A stretch of 64,000 nt of DNA from Fusicatenibacter saccharivorans (GTDB taxonomy: Bacteria; Bacillota; Clostridia; Lachnospirales; Lachnospiraceae). The stretch spans positions 1 to 64,000 of the forward strand of contig NZ_JAQEGR010000005.1 in the NCBI RefSeq assembly GCF_027667425.1, written 5' to 3'. The position numbers and the translations under genes were made by a program. The notes under the pieces are model-generated. The model was not told the origin of the DNA and made no database searches. It saw only the letters and a program-made list of their open reading frames with translations. The first letter of the stretch is position 1. Each line of letters opens with the position of its first letter. Of the stretch, positions 16,340-24,903 are shown in pieces.

Positions 16340-17440
16340 ATGAAAAGTACGAGGATATTGCCTTCTGTATTAATTATTGCAACGGTGTTGCAAACATCTA
16401 ATGTGTATGCACTTAACCAAGAAGCTTCTGCTAATGTATCAAGTGTGGATAGCACTGAAATAGCACGAACATTGCAGACGTTAAAGGCAGACTATATGGA
16501 TACTATTGTGGATACGGATGATTTTCAGTCCATGTATCAACAGGTTCAGAATCAGATGGCTTCGACAGAACAGCTTGATCTTGCTGAGTATTATGCTCAA
16601 AATTATGAAATTACATTTCCAACCGAGAATCTATATGATTTATCGGATGTAGATATCGCAAGTGGCTATGATAGTTCGGCCACAAATGCGCAGTATATTT
16701 CTCTGGCTTCGCAATGCATGAATACGTATAGTGATTATGTGGATGCAAGCGGGCAATCCGGAAATAGCATGCAACTCTTTCAAAGTCAATTTGGAGATGT
16801 AACGAAAGAATTATCTTTATCAACGCCTACCTTGCCAGAAGGCTATGATATGTCACATCTGGTTAGTAGTGCAGCCTCCAATGTGAGCGATATCTATAAG
16901 GATGCTTTGTCAAGTTCTGGTGTTTCTAGTGTCAAAGACAGTATCAATACACAGTGGATTTTTCAAAAGGCGGCTTCTGGACCCGATGCGTATTCAATAC
17001 AATCATATTCAAAATTGAGTAAAATGAATAGCGGCGGACAGGAAGCACAGAAAACCCAGAAAGATTTATTCGACAAGGCGACAGAAGCCAATCAGAACAT
17101 TTATAACAATCTGAATACCGATTTGACTCAGAAAACCCAAAAAGAGCTATTAAAGATTGTAGATACCGATTCGTCGGTGTTGTTTGCCGGATCAGACAAA
17201 CAGGCAGCTAAAAATCAGCTAAAACAAATCAAGCAGGCTACCAATGCCAGCGGTAAGATTACACGAAAAGTCAATGCGATTACAGATGCGGCATCTGATT
17301 CTTGGAATAGACTAAAAAATAATGTAACTGCAAAATCCGAAGACGAGATAAAAGAAGCACTGCAATCAAATGTAGAAGCAAACAAAAAAGATAAGTGGGG
17401 ACTTTGTGGAAAGAAATCCATCACAGGTTTTATTAATTAA
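16340..17440 (+). CDS. Secreted helical protein, unknown
   Basis: A 366-aa product with a signal peptide (residues 1-25, predicted cut after VYA) and AAAGGGGAAG upstream. The mature chain is Ser/Asn/Gln/Ala-rich and almost wholly helical. It has no cysteine except near the C-terminus (LCGKKSITG) and no membrane anchor. Amphipathic heptads (about 210-330) suggest coiled-coil packing. It could be an exported structural or conjugation-associated protein. No family recognised. A strong terminator follows. Confidence 0.7.
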   Translation: MKSTRILPSVLIIATVLQTSNVYALNQEASANVSSVDSTEIARTLQTLKADYMDTIVDTDDFQSMYQQVQNQMASTEQLDLAEYYAQNYEITFPTENLYDLSDVDIASGYDSSATNAQYISLASQCMNTYSDYVDASGQSGNSMQLFQSQFGDVTKELSLSTPTLPEGYDMSHLVSSAASNVSDIYKDALSSSGVSSVKDSINTQWIFQKAASGPDAYSIQSYSKLSKMNSGGQEAQKTQKDLFDKATEANQNIYNNLNTDLTQKTQKELLKIVDTDSSVLFAGSDKQAAKNQLKQIKQATNASGKITRKVNAITDAASDSWNRLKNNVTAKSEDEIKEALQSNVEANKKDKWGLCGKKSITGFIN

Positions 17441-17445
17441 GGAAA

Positions 17446-17483
17446 AGCGCTAACAGTCGATTTGATTGTTAGTGCTTTTTTTT
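17446..17483 (+). terminator. Terminator whose T-tract abuts element promoter copy 3
   Basis: Stem AGCGCTAACA / TGTTAGTGCT followed by eight Ts. The next base begins the CGTACGTGAA box. Confidence 0.85.
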
Positions 17484-17524
17484 CGTACGTGAAAATTGGA
17501 ATTTGATAAATTTTGTAATTCTAA
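17484..17524 (+). promoter_or_regulatory. Element promoter copy 3, for the topoisomerase-sigma operon
   Basis: CGTACGTGAA (17484-17493), then AATTCTAA (17517-17524), 33 nt start to start. The -10-like part departs from the AATACTAT consensus. Confidence 0.7.
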
Positions 17525-17579
17525 ATTAAGGAAATAGCTATTTTCCTTTGAATTTCTCATTCTAATAGGGAGGTGTAAA

Positions 17580-17852
17580 ATGTCAAAAATTGTTTGCACG
17601 TATGAAGATTACGATAAAATGTGCGAAAAATTTCGAATCATGAGGTTTCAAGCAGAAGATTACGCTCCGACTTTGTGGGATTTTTCAGAATACATTGAAA
17701 AAAATCCAGCAAAATATATTGATTTTCTGATCTGGATCGATGTTACTGGCATCACAACAGAAGAAAATAAAGAAGCTCGGAAAATGGTTCGTAAATTTTT
17801 ATGTGAAAATTTGGTTTTGGTTGATTCTTTGGAAACGGAGGAAACAAAATGA
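17580..17852 (+). CDS. Small unknown protein coupled to topoisomerase III
   Basis: A 90-aa acidic, helical, cytoplasmic protein with GGGAGG before the ATG. Its stop overlaps the next start (ATGA), so it is translationally coupled to topB. One Cys lies near each end. No family recognised. Its position as first gene of an operon with a topoisomerase and a sigma factor suggests a DNA-metabolism accessory, by context only. Confidence 0.7.
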   Translation: MSKIVCTYEDYDKMCEKFRIMRFQAEDYAPTLWDFSEYIEKNPAKYIDFLIWIDVTGITTEENKEARKMVRKFLCENLVLVDSLETEETK

Positions 17853-20284
17853 TTGCGATTTATGCAGAAAAACCAGATATGGGTACTAAAATCGCGGCGG
17901 CATTATTCGGGATTCCGTTGGAAAATGGTGTAGTGGTAACATTCAGCCAATTGGAAAAATACGAACGTCAGATCAAGGCCCAACGGACTAAAAATGGATA
18001 TTTTAAAATCCGCTATCAGGGGCAGGAAGCTTATGTTACTTGGGGATATGGGCATATGTGTACGCTCAAGGAACTTCCGGACATTGATATACGGTATCAG
18101 AATTGGAAAAATATTCCATTACCATATATTCCAGACCATTATGAGCTTAAATTGCTTGGCAACAATACGAAACAGTACAACGTCATAAAAAACATCTTCA
18201 ATAAAGCAAATCATATTATCTGTGCGACAGATAGTGATCGTGAAGGTGATTTGATTATGGATTATTTGTATCGCTATATGCAGTGTAATACTCCATACTC
18301 GCGGGCTATCTTTCATGAACAGTCCCAGGAATCTTTTCAAAAGGCTTTTTTACCTGAAAATCTGGTTAGCAGTACAGATCGGTTATCTGTTATTGAGTCC
18401 GGAAGAGCGCGTTCAACAGGAGATTTCATCGTTGGAATGAATCTTACAGTCGCCTGTACACTTAAATATCCGAACAATGGGGTACTGTCAATTGGGCGTG
18501 TACAAACAGCGGTCCTGAATATGATTGTGCAACGGGAAAATGAGATACATGATTTTAAGCCAACCCCTTATTTTGTCCTTCAGGGAAAATTTGCGACACA
18601 AAAGGGAATCCAATATATCGGAACCCATGTATCACAAAAAATTCCAAACGCTCAGGAAGCACATGAATTATTAAGTAAGCTGCAGAATGGATCACATGTT
18701 GGTGTGATATCCAATCTGCACACGGAGCAGATCAAAAAGAAAAAGCCATATTTGTACGATCTGTCCACACTGCAGATGGATGCCAATAAAAAATATGGAT
18801 TTTCACTGTCTAAGACACTTTCGTTGGCACAGAAGTTGTATGAAAACGGATATATAACATATCCACGTACAGATTCCGTCTATCTGCCAGATGATATGGG
18901 GGAAGAAATGCAGCGGACCATCGACCATTTGATGTCTCTTACAGTGTATTCTGAGTACAACACTGGAAGAAGAGTAGATCCCTTAGACAGACATTATTTC
19001 GATAGTCATAAAGTTTCCAGCCATTATGCTATTGTACCAACCCCCAAAGCGGGAATGCCTACTGGTGATGAAGGAAAACTATATGACTTAATTGCGAGGT
19101 CTGTAATCTGCATGCTGTTCCCGGATGCGGTATTTAACAAAACAAAATTTCAGACAGTTGTTGAGAATGAAGTATTTGAAACAACAGGAATGACGTTGGT
19201 GTCGGCAGGCTTTTTAGCTGTTCTTGGTGTTCCAAAAGATAAAATTATCCCAAATGTTAAGAATGGTGAGATAGTTACCGCTGATTTCGAAGCGTTAAAA
19301 AAAGAAACGGAACCGCCTAAACGTTATACAGACGCAACTCTGCTGAACGCAATGATCAATTGCGGAAAAACATTAGAGGATGAAGAGCTGCGTAGGCTCA
19401 TGGCTGGGAAGCCCGGGGAACGTCCGCTAGGATTAGGAAGACCTTCCTCACAGGCATCTATCGTCCAGACGCTGGAAGATAGACAATACATAGAAAAGAA
19501 AGGCAAGACAATCATTCCAACTACAAAAGGAATAAATTTGATTGCATGTTTTCCTGTTCAAGAACTAAAATCGGCCGTTATGACAGCGCAATGGGAAAAA
19601 CGGCTTGATGATATAGAAAATGGAATGGATTCTTATGAATCTTTCCTCAGTGACTTACAAGCATCTGTTCGAAACTGGACAAATCAAGTTATAACAGCCC
19701 CTATAAATCCTATTTTAGGCGCTGGGAAAGAAGGAAAAATGACAGATTACACATGCCCTATATGCGGTAAGAAAATGGAAGAATATTTGAATATGTATGG
19801 CTGCTCCGGCCATAAAGAAAAAACTTGTGATTTTAAAGTTCCCAAAAAGGTTTGCGGAGTAACATTAAAAACCGCAGATCTGGAACTTTTATTCAAGGAG
19901 GGACAGACACAGACAATCAGAGGATTTGTGTCAAAAGAAAAGAAAAAATTTAATGCACGGCTGATCGTTGATCGTGAATCCGGAAAGGTAAAATTCTACT
20001 TCCCGCCGGCAGAAGAAACTGAATTAATTTGCCCATTCTGCAACAAGTCGTTGAAAAAGTATGATTGGGGATATGCTTGCCCAGATCGTTCCGGATGCGG
20101 CTTTCATTTAGGAACAAACGTTTGTAAACACGAGCTGACAGAAGATGAGGTTCGTCAGATCCTTGTTGATGGCCGAACGGCTAATTATATTTCTTTTGTG
20201 TCGAAAAAAGGAAATAAATTCCGTGCAGCAATTGTACTGGACAGGGATAGCAAGCAGACAAAATTTGAAACGGAAGAGTGGTAA
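17849..20284 (+). CDS. topB: DNA topoisomerase III (type IA), element-encoded
   Basis: An 811-aa enzyme that relaxes and decatenates DNA through a single-strand break and strand passage. Toprim domain at the N-terminus (MIAIYAEKPDMGTK; metal motif TDSDREGD at 127-134). The active-site Tyr338 lies in ITYPRTDS. The usual GLGTPATRA segment reads GLGRPSSQA (528-536), an unusual change. The C-terminus carries two zinc-ribbon/Toprim-C-repeat units (CPIC at about 636, CPFC at about 728), each followed by a 'G-R/T-F-SK-K-F-A' repeat. This layout is typical of topoisomerases carried on conjugative plasmids and ICEs of Gram-positive bacteria. It overlaps the preceding small gene, and the sigma gene follows 6 nt later. 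Confidence 0.95.
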   Translation: MIAIYAEKPDMGTKIAAALFGIPLENGVVVTFSQLEKYERQIKAQRTKNGYFKIRYQGQEAYVTWGYGHMCTLKELPDIDIRYQNWKNIPLPYIPDHYELKLLGNNTKQYNVIKNIFNKANHIICATDSDREGDLIMDYLYRYMQCNTPYSRAIFHEQSQESFQKAFLPENLVSSTDRLSVIESGRARSTGDFIVGMNLTVACTLKYPNNGVLSIGRVQTAVLNMIVQRENEIHDFKPTPYFVLQGKFATQKGIQYIGTHVSQKIPNAQEAHELLSKLQNGSHVGVISNLHTEQIKKKKPYLYDLSTLQMDANKKYGFSLSKTLSLAQKLYENGYITYPRTDSVYLPDDMGEEMQRTIDHLMSLTVYSEYNTGRRVDPLDRHYFDSHKVSSHYAIVPTPKAGMPTGDEGKLYDLIARSVICMLFPDAVFNKTKFQTVVENEVFETTGMTLVSAGFLAVLGVPKDKIIPNVKNGEIVTADFEALKKETEPPKRYTDATLLNAMINCGKTLEDEELRRLMAGKPGERPLGLGRPSSQASIVQTLEDRQYIEKKGKTIIPTTKGINLIACFPVQELKSAVMTAQWEKRLDDIENGMDSYESFLSDLQASVRNWTNQVITAPINPILGAGKEGKMTDYTCPICGKKMEEYLNMYGCSGHKEKTCDFKVPKKVCGVTLKTADLELLFKEGQTQTIRGFVSKEKKKFNARLIVDRESGKVKFYFPPAEETELICPFCNKSLKKYDWGYACPDRSGCGFHLGTNVCKHELTEDEVRQILVDGRTANYISFVSKKGNKFRAAIVLDRDSKQTKFETEEW

Positions 20285-20290
20285 GAAATT

Positions 20291-21319
20291 ATGGAAACGA
20301 AGGAAAATATGGTAATCACCTCAAGATTGCAGAAGATCTATGAAGAACAGTCTTCTTTTGAACAGTTTAGGAAAAGCTGTATCAAAGAGGGAATTGATGA
20401 AAAACAGGCCGAGGTTATTTACTTTAAGTTTGTGGAGCAGGAAAATGCTTCTTCTGATGATACTTTATTAGAGGACGATTTTGATTTAGATTGCACTGAT
20501 TCTGTTAAGATGTACCTGAACGAACTTGGAAATGATCCTCTTTTGAGTCTGGAAGAAGAGCAAGAACTTTTTAAAAGGTATGAGGCCGGAGACGCTGAGG
20601 CAAGGGATAGGATTATTCGTTTTAATTTACGTCTGGTCATAAGTGTTGCTAAACGCTATGTTGGAGGTTCGAATCTTTCCATTATGGATCTAATTCAAGA
20701 AGGAAATATGGGACTCATGAATGCGGTCACCCGCTTTGATTACAGGAAGGGATATAAGTTTTCCACTTATGCGACTTGGTGGATTCGACAGGCGATTACA
20801 CGGTCTATCTGTAATGACAGTCGTACAATTCGTATTCCGGTCCATCTCTTTGATAAATTTAATCAAGCTCGCAGGATGGAAATTAAATTGAGACAGGAAC
20901 TGCAGCGAGATCCAAAAGAGAGCGAAATTGCAAAAGCTCTTGGAATTTCTGAAGAGGCCTTAGCTGCGTTAAGAAATTATCAGCAACAGCCGGCATCCTT
21001 GGATTTACCAATTGGTGAGGAGGAAGATACTTCGATCGGAGATTTTGTCCCGGCTACAAATATGCAGTCAAATCCTGAAAAATCCGCTGTCTATTCATCG
21101 TTGTGTGATGCATTGGAAAAAGCAATGGATAGTTTAACAGAGCGTGAGAGAGCCGTGTTGGAAATGCGATATGGTCTTAACGGCGAAAAGCCACAGACAT
21201 TAGAGGAAATTGGCTCGAAAATGAACGTCACCAGAGAACGAATCCGTCAGATCGAGGCAAAAGCCCTCATGAAAATGCGTTCTCCGCGAAGAAAAGCATT
21301 GTTAAGAGATTATTTATAA
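20291..21319 (+). CDS. RpoD-like sigma-70 factor encoded on the element
   Basis: A 342-aa protein with regions 1.2 to 4. Region 1.2 is DSVKMYLNELGNDPLLS. Region 2 includes NLRLVISVAKRYVG, MDLIQEGNMGLMNAVTRFDY and KFSTYATWWIRQAI. Region 3 has RIPVHLFDKFN. Region 4.2 is VTRERIRQIEAKALMKMR. The large N-terminal region 1.1 of a true RpoD is replaced by about 65 unrelated residues, so this is a group-2-like or plasmid paralogue. It should direct RNA polymerase to a set of promoters; the recurrent AATACTAT promoters of this window are candidates, including the one upstream of its own operon. A terminator follows. Confidence 0.9.
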   Translation: METKENMVITSRLQKIYEEQSSFEQFRKSCIKEGIDEKQAEVIYFKFVEQENASSDDTLLEDDFDLDCTDSVKMYLNELGNDPLLSLEEEQELFKRYEAGDAEARDRIIRFNLRLVISVAKRYVGGSNLSIMDLIQEGNMGLMNAVTRFDYRKGYKFSTYATWWIRQAITRSICNDSRTIRIPVHLFDKFNQARRMEIKLRQELQRDPKESEIAKALGISEEALAALRNYQQQPASLDLPIGEEEDTSIGDFVPATNMQSNPEKSAVYSSLCDALEKAMDSLTERERAVLEMRYGLNGEKPQTLEEIGSKMNVTRERIRQIEAKALMKMRSPRRKALLRDYL

Positions 21320-21329
21320 TGGATATCCA

Positions 21330-21367
21330 AATAAGCGAGACTGTAAAAGGTTTCGCTTATTTTTTTT
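21330..21367 (+). terminator. Terminator after the sigma gene
   Basis: Stem AATAAGCGAGAC / GTTTCGCTTATT followed by seven or more Ts. Confidence 0.85.
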
Positions 21368-21376
21368 CGCCTTTCT

Positions 21377-21468
21377 AATTCTATGAATATCAGATCAAAT
21401 AAACGATGAAAGGAGTATCGAAACCTATAAGATCTGAAATACATTTTGTCAAAGAGAGGACGACTTTA
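21377..21468 (+). promoter_or_regulatory. Conserved leader, copy A (AATTCTAT start, CAGATC/GATCTG arms)
   Basis: AATTCTAT (21377-21384) begins a 5' region closely matching 59380-59470. Shared blocks: ATCAGATCAA, an internal GAAAGGAG Shine-Dalgarno-like string, a GATCTGAAATA block and TTGTCAA before the real ribosome-binding site. CAGATC (21391-21396) and GATCTG (21431-21436) can pair and enclose the internal GAAAGGAG. The feature may be a structured RNA leader or a protein site. Confidence 0.55.
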
Positions 21469-21726
21469 ATGAAAAAATTCAATGAAAAATTTAATGAAAC
21501 ATTGGATACTTTAGGAGAAATTGGATATTGGTTAGGTGTACGGTTCGAAAGATACATCGAAGAAAACAAGGATGATATTTTGGAATTATTAGGGATCTTG
21601 GGTGCGTTTTTCGTTATGTGGTGGATTACCGTAGCTATTGAGGCGGATAAGATCTTTAAAGCTATCTTGATCATGGTGATCGGTTACTCAATTGTGATGC
21701 TTTACGAAAAATGTATTCATGAATGA
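21469..21726 (+). CDS. Small two-helix membrane protein
   Basis: An 85-aa product, starting at the ATG with AGAGAGGA upstream. An amphipathic N-terminus (NEKFNETLDTLGEIGYWLGV) is followed by two hydrophobic helices (LLGILGAFFVMWWITVAI and ILIMVIGYSIVMLY). The conserved leader upstream implies special control. No family recognised. Confidence 0.65.
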   Translation: MKKFNEKFNETLDTLGEIGYWLGVRFERYIEENKDDILELLGILGAFFVMWWITVAIEADKIFKAILIMVIGYSIVMLYEKCIHE

Positions 21727-21739
21727 TTGGAGGAATTTT

Positions 21740-22192
21740 ATGGATTGTTACAATTTTTCAAAAGGAAGTTTTTATTTCAATCTGTTTCAGGATTTTAACA
21801 AATTTTTTCGTGAAATGTATACTTCCGAAGATTCAAATGCTTTATTCTCCCAATATTCAGAGAAGTTTATCCAGTTCTACCCGGGAGACTTCTCCTTTGA
21901 TCTGTTATTTGCACTTGGGCGAGTAACGGAGCAGAAAACATGGAAGACAATTAGCCTGGAACAGTATGTTGACTTTTTTAAGGAATATTATGTTTTATTC
22001 CGGAACATGCTTGGACGGGTACTCACGAGCTGCCAATCCAGTGAATCGTTTTGTAAGATGGCATATGATGGCTTGGAAGTTTTGTGGCAGAAGTATCGTG
22101 GAATCCAAACAGAAAAATGGCAATTTGGCGTAGATATGCTTGCTGCTGCTACATTTGAATTTGATCGTGCATGTAGGCGTATATGCGCTTAG
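21740..22192 (+). CDS. Unknown 150-aa protein
   Basis: The start at 21740 is preferred (GGAGG six bases upstream) over the ATG at 21719, which overlaps the previous gene. The product is cytoplasmic, helical and very rich in Phe and Tyr (for example FYFNLFQDFNKFFREMY). No motif recognised. It is the second gene of the unit that starts with leader copy A. Confidence 0.65.
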   Translation: MDCYNFSKGSFYFNLFQDFNKFFREMYTSEDSNALFSQYSEKFIQFYPGDFSFDLLFALGRVTEQKTWKTISLEQYVDFFKEYYVLFRNMLGRVLTSCQSSESFCKMAYDGLEVLWQKYRGIQTEKWQFGVDMLAAATFEFDRACRRICA

Positions 22193-22220
22193 AAAATCTT
22201 TGAGGAGGATTTGCCACCAG

Positions 22221-22271
22221 ATGGCTACGCTGGGAATGATGTTTGCATGGAAGCAAAACGCAATTAAGTGA
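22221..22271 (+). CDS. Possible 16-residue peptide
   Basis: MATLGMMFAWKQNAIK is preceded by GAGGAGG 12-13 nt upstream, and a strong terminator follows at once. It may be a true micro-ORF or chance. Confidence 0.25.
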   Translation: MATLGMMFAWKQNAIK

Positions 22272-22280
22272 AATACATGA

Positions 22281-22312
22281 CAGCCTGGGAAATCTCCCAG
22301 GTTGTTTTTTTT
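22281..22312 (+). terminator. Terminator
   Basis: CAGCCTGGGA / TCCCAGGTTG stem and eight Ts. Confidence 0.85.
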
Positions 22313-22827
22313 GCCTTTGATTATAGTCCTACTAAAAACTATAGTCTAAAATAATACAATAGTCTTATATTAGACCATTTTTTTGAATTTAGAACTGAAG
22401 CAAGAATTTGCTTTATCTATAGACGTTTTTGAAAGACCTTGTTTATTAGGGATAATATAGGACTCCCTCTAAATATGCCAAAAAAATAAGAAAAATCCAG
22501 TAAAAATAGCCTAAAAAAATATATTATCCTACCACTTTCCAACACGAAAGCATTATTTAGCGACCTCTGGCCTATATTTTTCCCTAATTTTGTTACCTGG
22601 GATTATCTGCGGACCGTAAAAGGTCATTTTTGAGATCTGGTACATGAAATTCATTAGCAAATTTCAAATAATTATCTGCTTTATTGTCCCAAGTGATTCA
22701 ATTATCGTCCCTTACGATACAATAATAGTCTTATCTTGTACTATAAAACAATAAGATGATTGTAATTCCGTTGTAGCCGCGGTATAATAAAGAACAGTTT
22801 GGGTTACCCGAGATATCCCAATTTTTT
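22313..22827. other. 515-bp gene-free region with repeated TAGTCTTAT dyads
   Basis: No ORF can be supported. The first 70 bp and the last 110 bp carry related strings: ATACAATAGTCTTAT at about 22357 and AATAATAGTCTTATCTT at about 22721. Each is in or next to an imperfect inverted repeat (GTCTAA...TTAGAC; ATCTTAT...ATAAGAT). CCGCGGTATAATAA (22777-22790) is a further promoter-like element. It could be a partition or replication site, a regulatory region for the lipoprotein gene at 22913, or decayed DNA. Confidence 0.4.
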
Positions 22828-22868
22828 CATACGTGAAAACGCAATAGAAATCTTTTTTGGAATACCAT
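22828..22868 (+). promoter_or_regulatory. Element promoter copy 4, for the Cys/His lipoprotein
   Basis: CATACGTGAA (22828-22837) and AATACCAT (22861-22868), 33 nt start to start. Confidence 0.65.
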
Positions 22869-22912
22869 ATATAACCGAAATACATCCTTAAGAAAAGAAA
22901 GGAGATCTTTTT

Positions 22913-24292
22913 ATGAGAAAACGAACGCAAATGTCCTTATTGGTTATGACAGGATTATTGAGTACCGGATTGGGAGGATGCGGGACTCCGAAAACGCAGA
23001 CTGCTCCAGAAACAGGTAATTCTGAATCCCAGAGTGTTTCCAGTTCTTCCATTGTAAAAGAAAGCCATTCCGTTGTGGATTCCTCTGAAGATATTATCAC
23101 TGAGGATAATTATACTGAGGAAGATATCAAAGATGCAGTATCTGGAATTCATGATCTGTATATTTTACAAAGCGCTGATTCTCCAAACCTGCTGCATGGA
23201 ATTTGTTATGATAAGGATATTGTAAATTCCATTTCTGCCAGTGGTTCAGGGATTGATTTAGAAAAAGTTGGGGAATATGAAGTAAAATATGAAGTAGAGA
23301 TAAATGCAGAGAAGCTGGCTGAATATTTGTCCTCAAAAGAAAACCCGAAGGCAACCCCGGGAGGAGCCAAATATACCACCAATACAAACCCTGTTATTAC
23401 CATTACCCAGAAAGTATCTGTTGTTTCCGAAACAGAAGCCGAAAAGCTGGCTGATAAAGATACGGTAGTAATTGGGTCCAAAGATGAGATCTGCAAAAAG
23501 AGCGATGGAACTGAGGTTGAAGAAAAGACAGAAATTCCGGAGTCCTGTAAAAAAAAGGGAACTACATCAGTTTCGGCTGATTCGGGAAAAGAAGTTTCAA
23601 ATACGGTAACAACCTCTGACAAAAAACAGGAATCAAATACTTCCGAAAAGAAAGAAGATACAAAGAAAGCATCGCCTACACCTACGGATAAGCCAAAGGA
23701 AGAAGCCCAAAAGGATACGGAGTCCCAAAAGAATACCAGCGCAAGCACTAAGACGACCCCGACTCCGACCAAGAGTGTCCCGAAATCTTCTTCAACATCA
23801 ACGCCTGCTCCAACCAAGAAGCCAAGTACCCCGGCAACGACTGCTGCTCCAACTAAGGCTCCAACCGCCACACCTGCTCCGACTAAGGCTCCTCATGAAC
23901 ATAATTGGGTTGAGCAGTATACGACCGTAAACATCCCAGCGAAAACCCATACCGTCCATCACGATGCAGTATATCAGACAATCCACCATGATGCGGTTAC
24001 CCATGAGGAACCAATTTATGAATACCATCAGGTATGCAATGTATGTGGGGAAGATTTTGGATATGGTCCAGATGCAATCGAAGCTGTAGGTGATCATTCG
24101 GCTGTTACGGATCATAGCTATAGTTCACAAAAAGTTTGTGTTGGAAGCACAACGGTTACGGATCAGGACGCATATGATGAACAGAGATTGGTTAGCGAAG
24201 CATATGACGAAACAATTGTAGACGAGCAAGCCAGAACTGAGCAAAGATTGACTGGCTATAAGTGCAGTGGTTGCGGAGCTACTAAAAATTGA
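22913..24292 (+). CDS. Lipoprotein with Thr/Pro stalk and C-terminal Cys/His domain
   Basis: A 459-aa protein. The lipoprotein signal ends STGLGGC (Cys23) and AAAGGAG precedes the ATG. A small folded domain (about 60-200) is followed by a Lys/Thr/Ser/Pro linker with repeated APTKAP units (about 225-325). The C-terminal domain (about 327-459) begins HEHNWVEQY and has many His pairs. It contains EYHQVCNVCGEDFGYGPDAI plus GDHSAV and ends in a second CxxC (KCSGCG), so zinc binding is likely. The CNVCGEDFGYG block is nearly identical to a block in the CAP protein at 40915, so the two probably share a partner. Expected on the outer membrane face. Confidence 0.8.
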   Translation: MRKRTQMSLLVMTGLLSTGLGGCGTPKTQTAPETGNSESQSVSSSSIVKESHSVVDSSEDIITEDNYTEEDIKDAVSGIHDLYILQSADSPNLLHGICYDKDIVNSISASGSGIDLEKVGEYEVKYEVEINAEKLAEYLSSKENPKATPGGAKYTTNTNPVITITQKVSVVSETEAEKLADKDTVVIGSKDEICKKSDGTEVEEKTEIPESCKKKGTTSVSADSGKEVSNTVTTSDKKQESNTSEKKEDTKKASPTPTDKPKEEAQKDTESQKNTSASTKTTPTPTKSVPKSSSTSTPAPTKKPSTPATTAAPTKAPTATPAPTKAPHEHNWVEQYTTVNIPAKTHTVHHDAVYQTIHHDAVTHEEPIYEYHQVCNVCGEDFGYGPDAIEAVGDHSAVTDHSYSSQKVCVGSTTVTDQDAYDEQRLVSEAYDETIVDEQARTEQRLTGYKCSGCGATKN

Positions 24293-24297
24293 TATTT

Positions 24298-24753
24298 CTA
24301 GTCGCTGACTTGTCCTTTCCCCCTCTTTGAGGAATAAAGCGCCCAAAGATGTTCGAATAGCTCATTTGCTTCCTTTCGGTTTGGAGCAGATGCCTTCTTT
24401 TGGCTGACTGATGATTTGATATTCTCTGCCGCTTCGAATTCATGCTTCGTGTCATCCGGGCCAGATGCACAACAATTATTTTTTACACTGTTTTTGTTTG
24501 ATCTGTTTTTGTTAGTATACTTGTTTCCCGCAATCGAAAAAGTCGATTCCTCATTTTTGGTAAACGGAAAATCCGTTATTACTACCTCGTGAATTACTTT
24601 ATAGTGTTGAAAAGGATCATGGAAATTTCATGGTCCTTTCTTTCTATTCTGCGCTTCCAGATCGTCTACCACTTGCCTACCATATGTCTCCGCATCATTT
24701 GATCCTCTATATTTCCCTCTTCTTTCGCATTCGTTGCGTACAGCATATAGCAA
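24298..24753 (-). pseudogene. Decayed minus-strand gene with an in-frame TGA
   Basis: One minus-strand frame reads protein-like for 456 nt but is interrupted by TGA at 24630-24628. The upstream part contains RNECERRGKYRGSNDAETYG then VVDDLEAQNRKKGP. The downstream part has HYKVIHEVVITDFPFTKNEE and ends NELFEHLWALYSSKRGKGQV-SD. The 'LFEHLWALYP-KKGKG' ending is typical of phage or plasmid replisome-organiser or DnaT-like proteins; here the P is S. The downstream segment has no start codon and the upstream one has at best TTG. This fits the tail of a dead replication gene, or two joined tails. Confidence 0.6.
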
Positions 24754-24800
24754 AAATCAACCCGCCGAAGCACTTTTGAAAAAACGATCAAAAAAAATAG

Positions 24801-24820
24801 TTGGATTTACAATACTATAT
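24801..24820 (+). promoter_or_regulatory. Box-less AATACTAT promoter for the VaFE adhesin
   Basis: TTGGATTTACAATACTATAT; the same GGATTTACAATACTATAT string recurs at 33141-33158. Confidence 0.55.
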
Positions 24821-24903
24821 ACAGGGACAAATAAATATCCCTTATTCGACTCCGGATTCGTCACCCGGGTTGGATAAAAAAATATAGAAAAGGAGATTGC
24901 GTG

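Noticed and set aside
23206..23871. 221-aa minus-strand frame over the lipoprotein gene
   Set aside because: Val/Phe/Ser-rich antisense of the Thr/Pro stalk; no independent signals.
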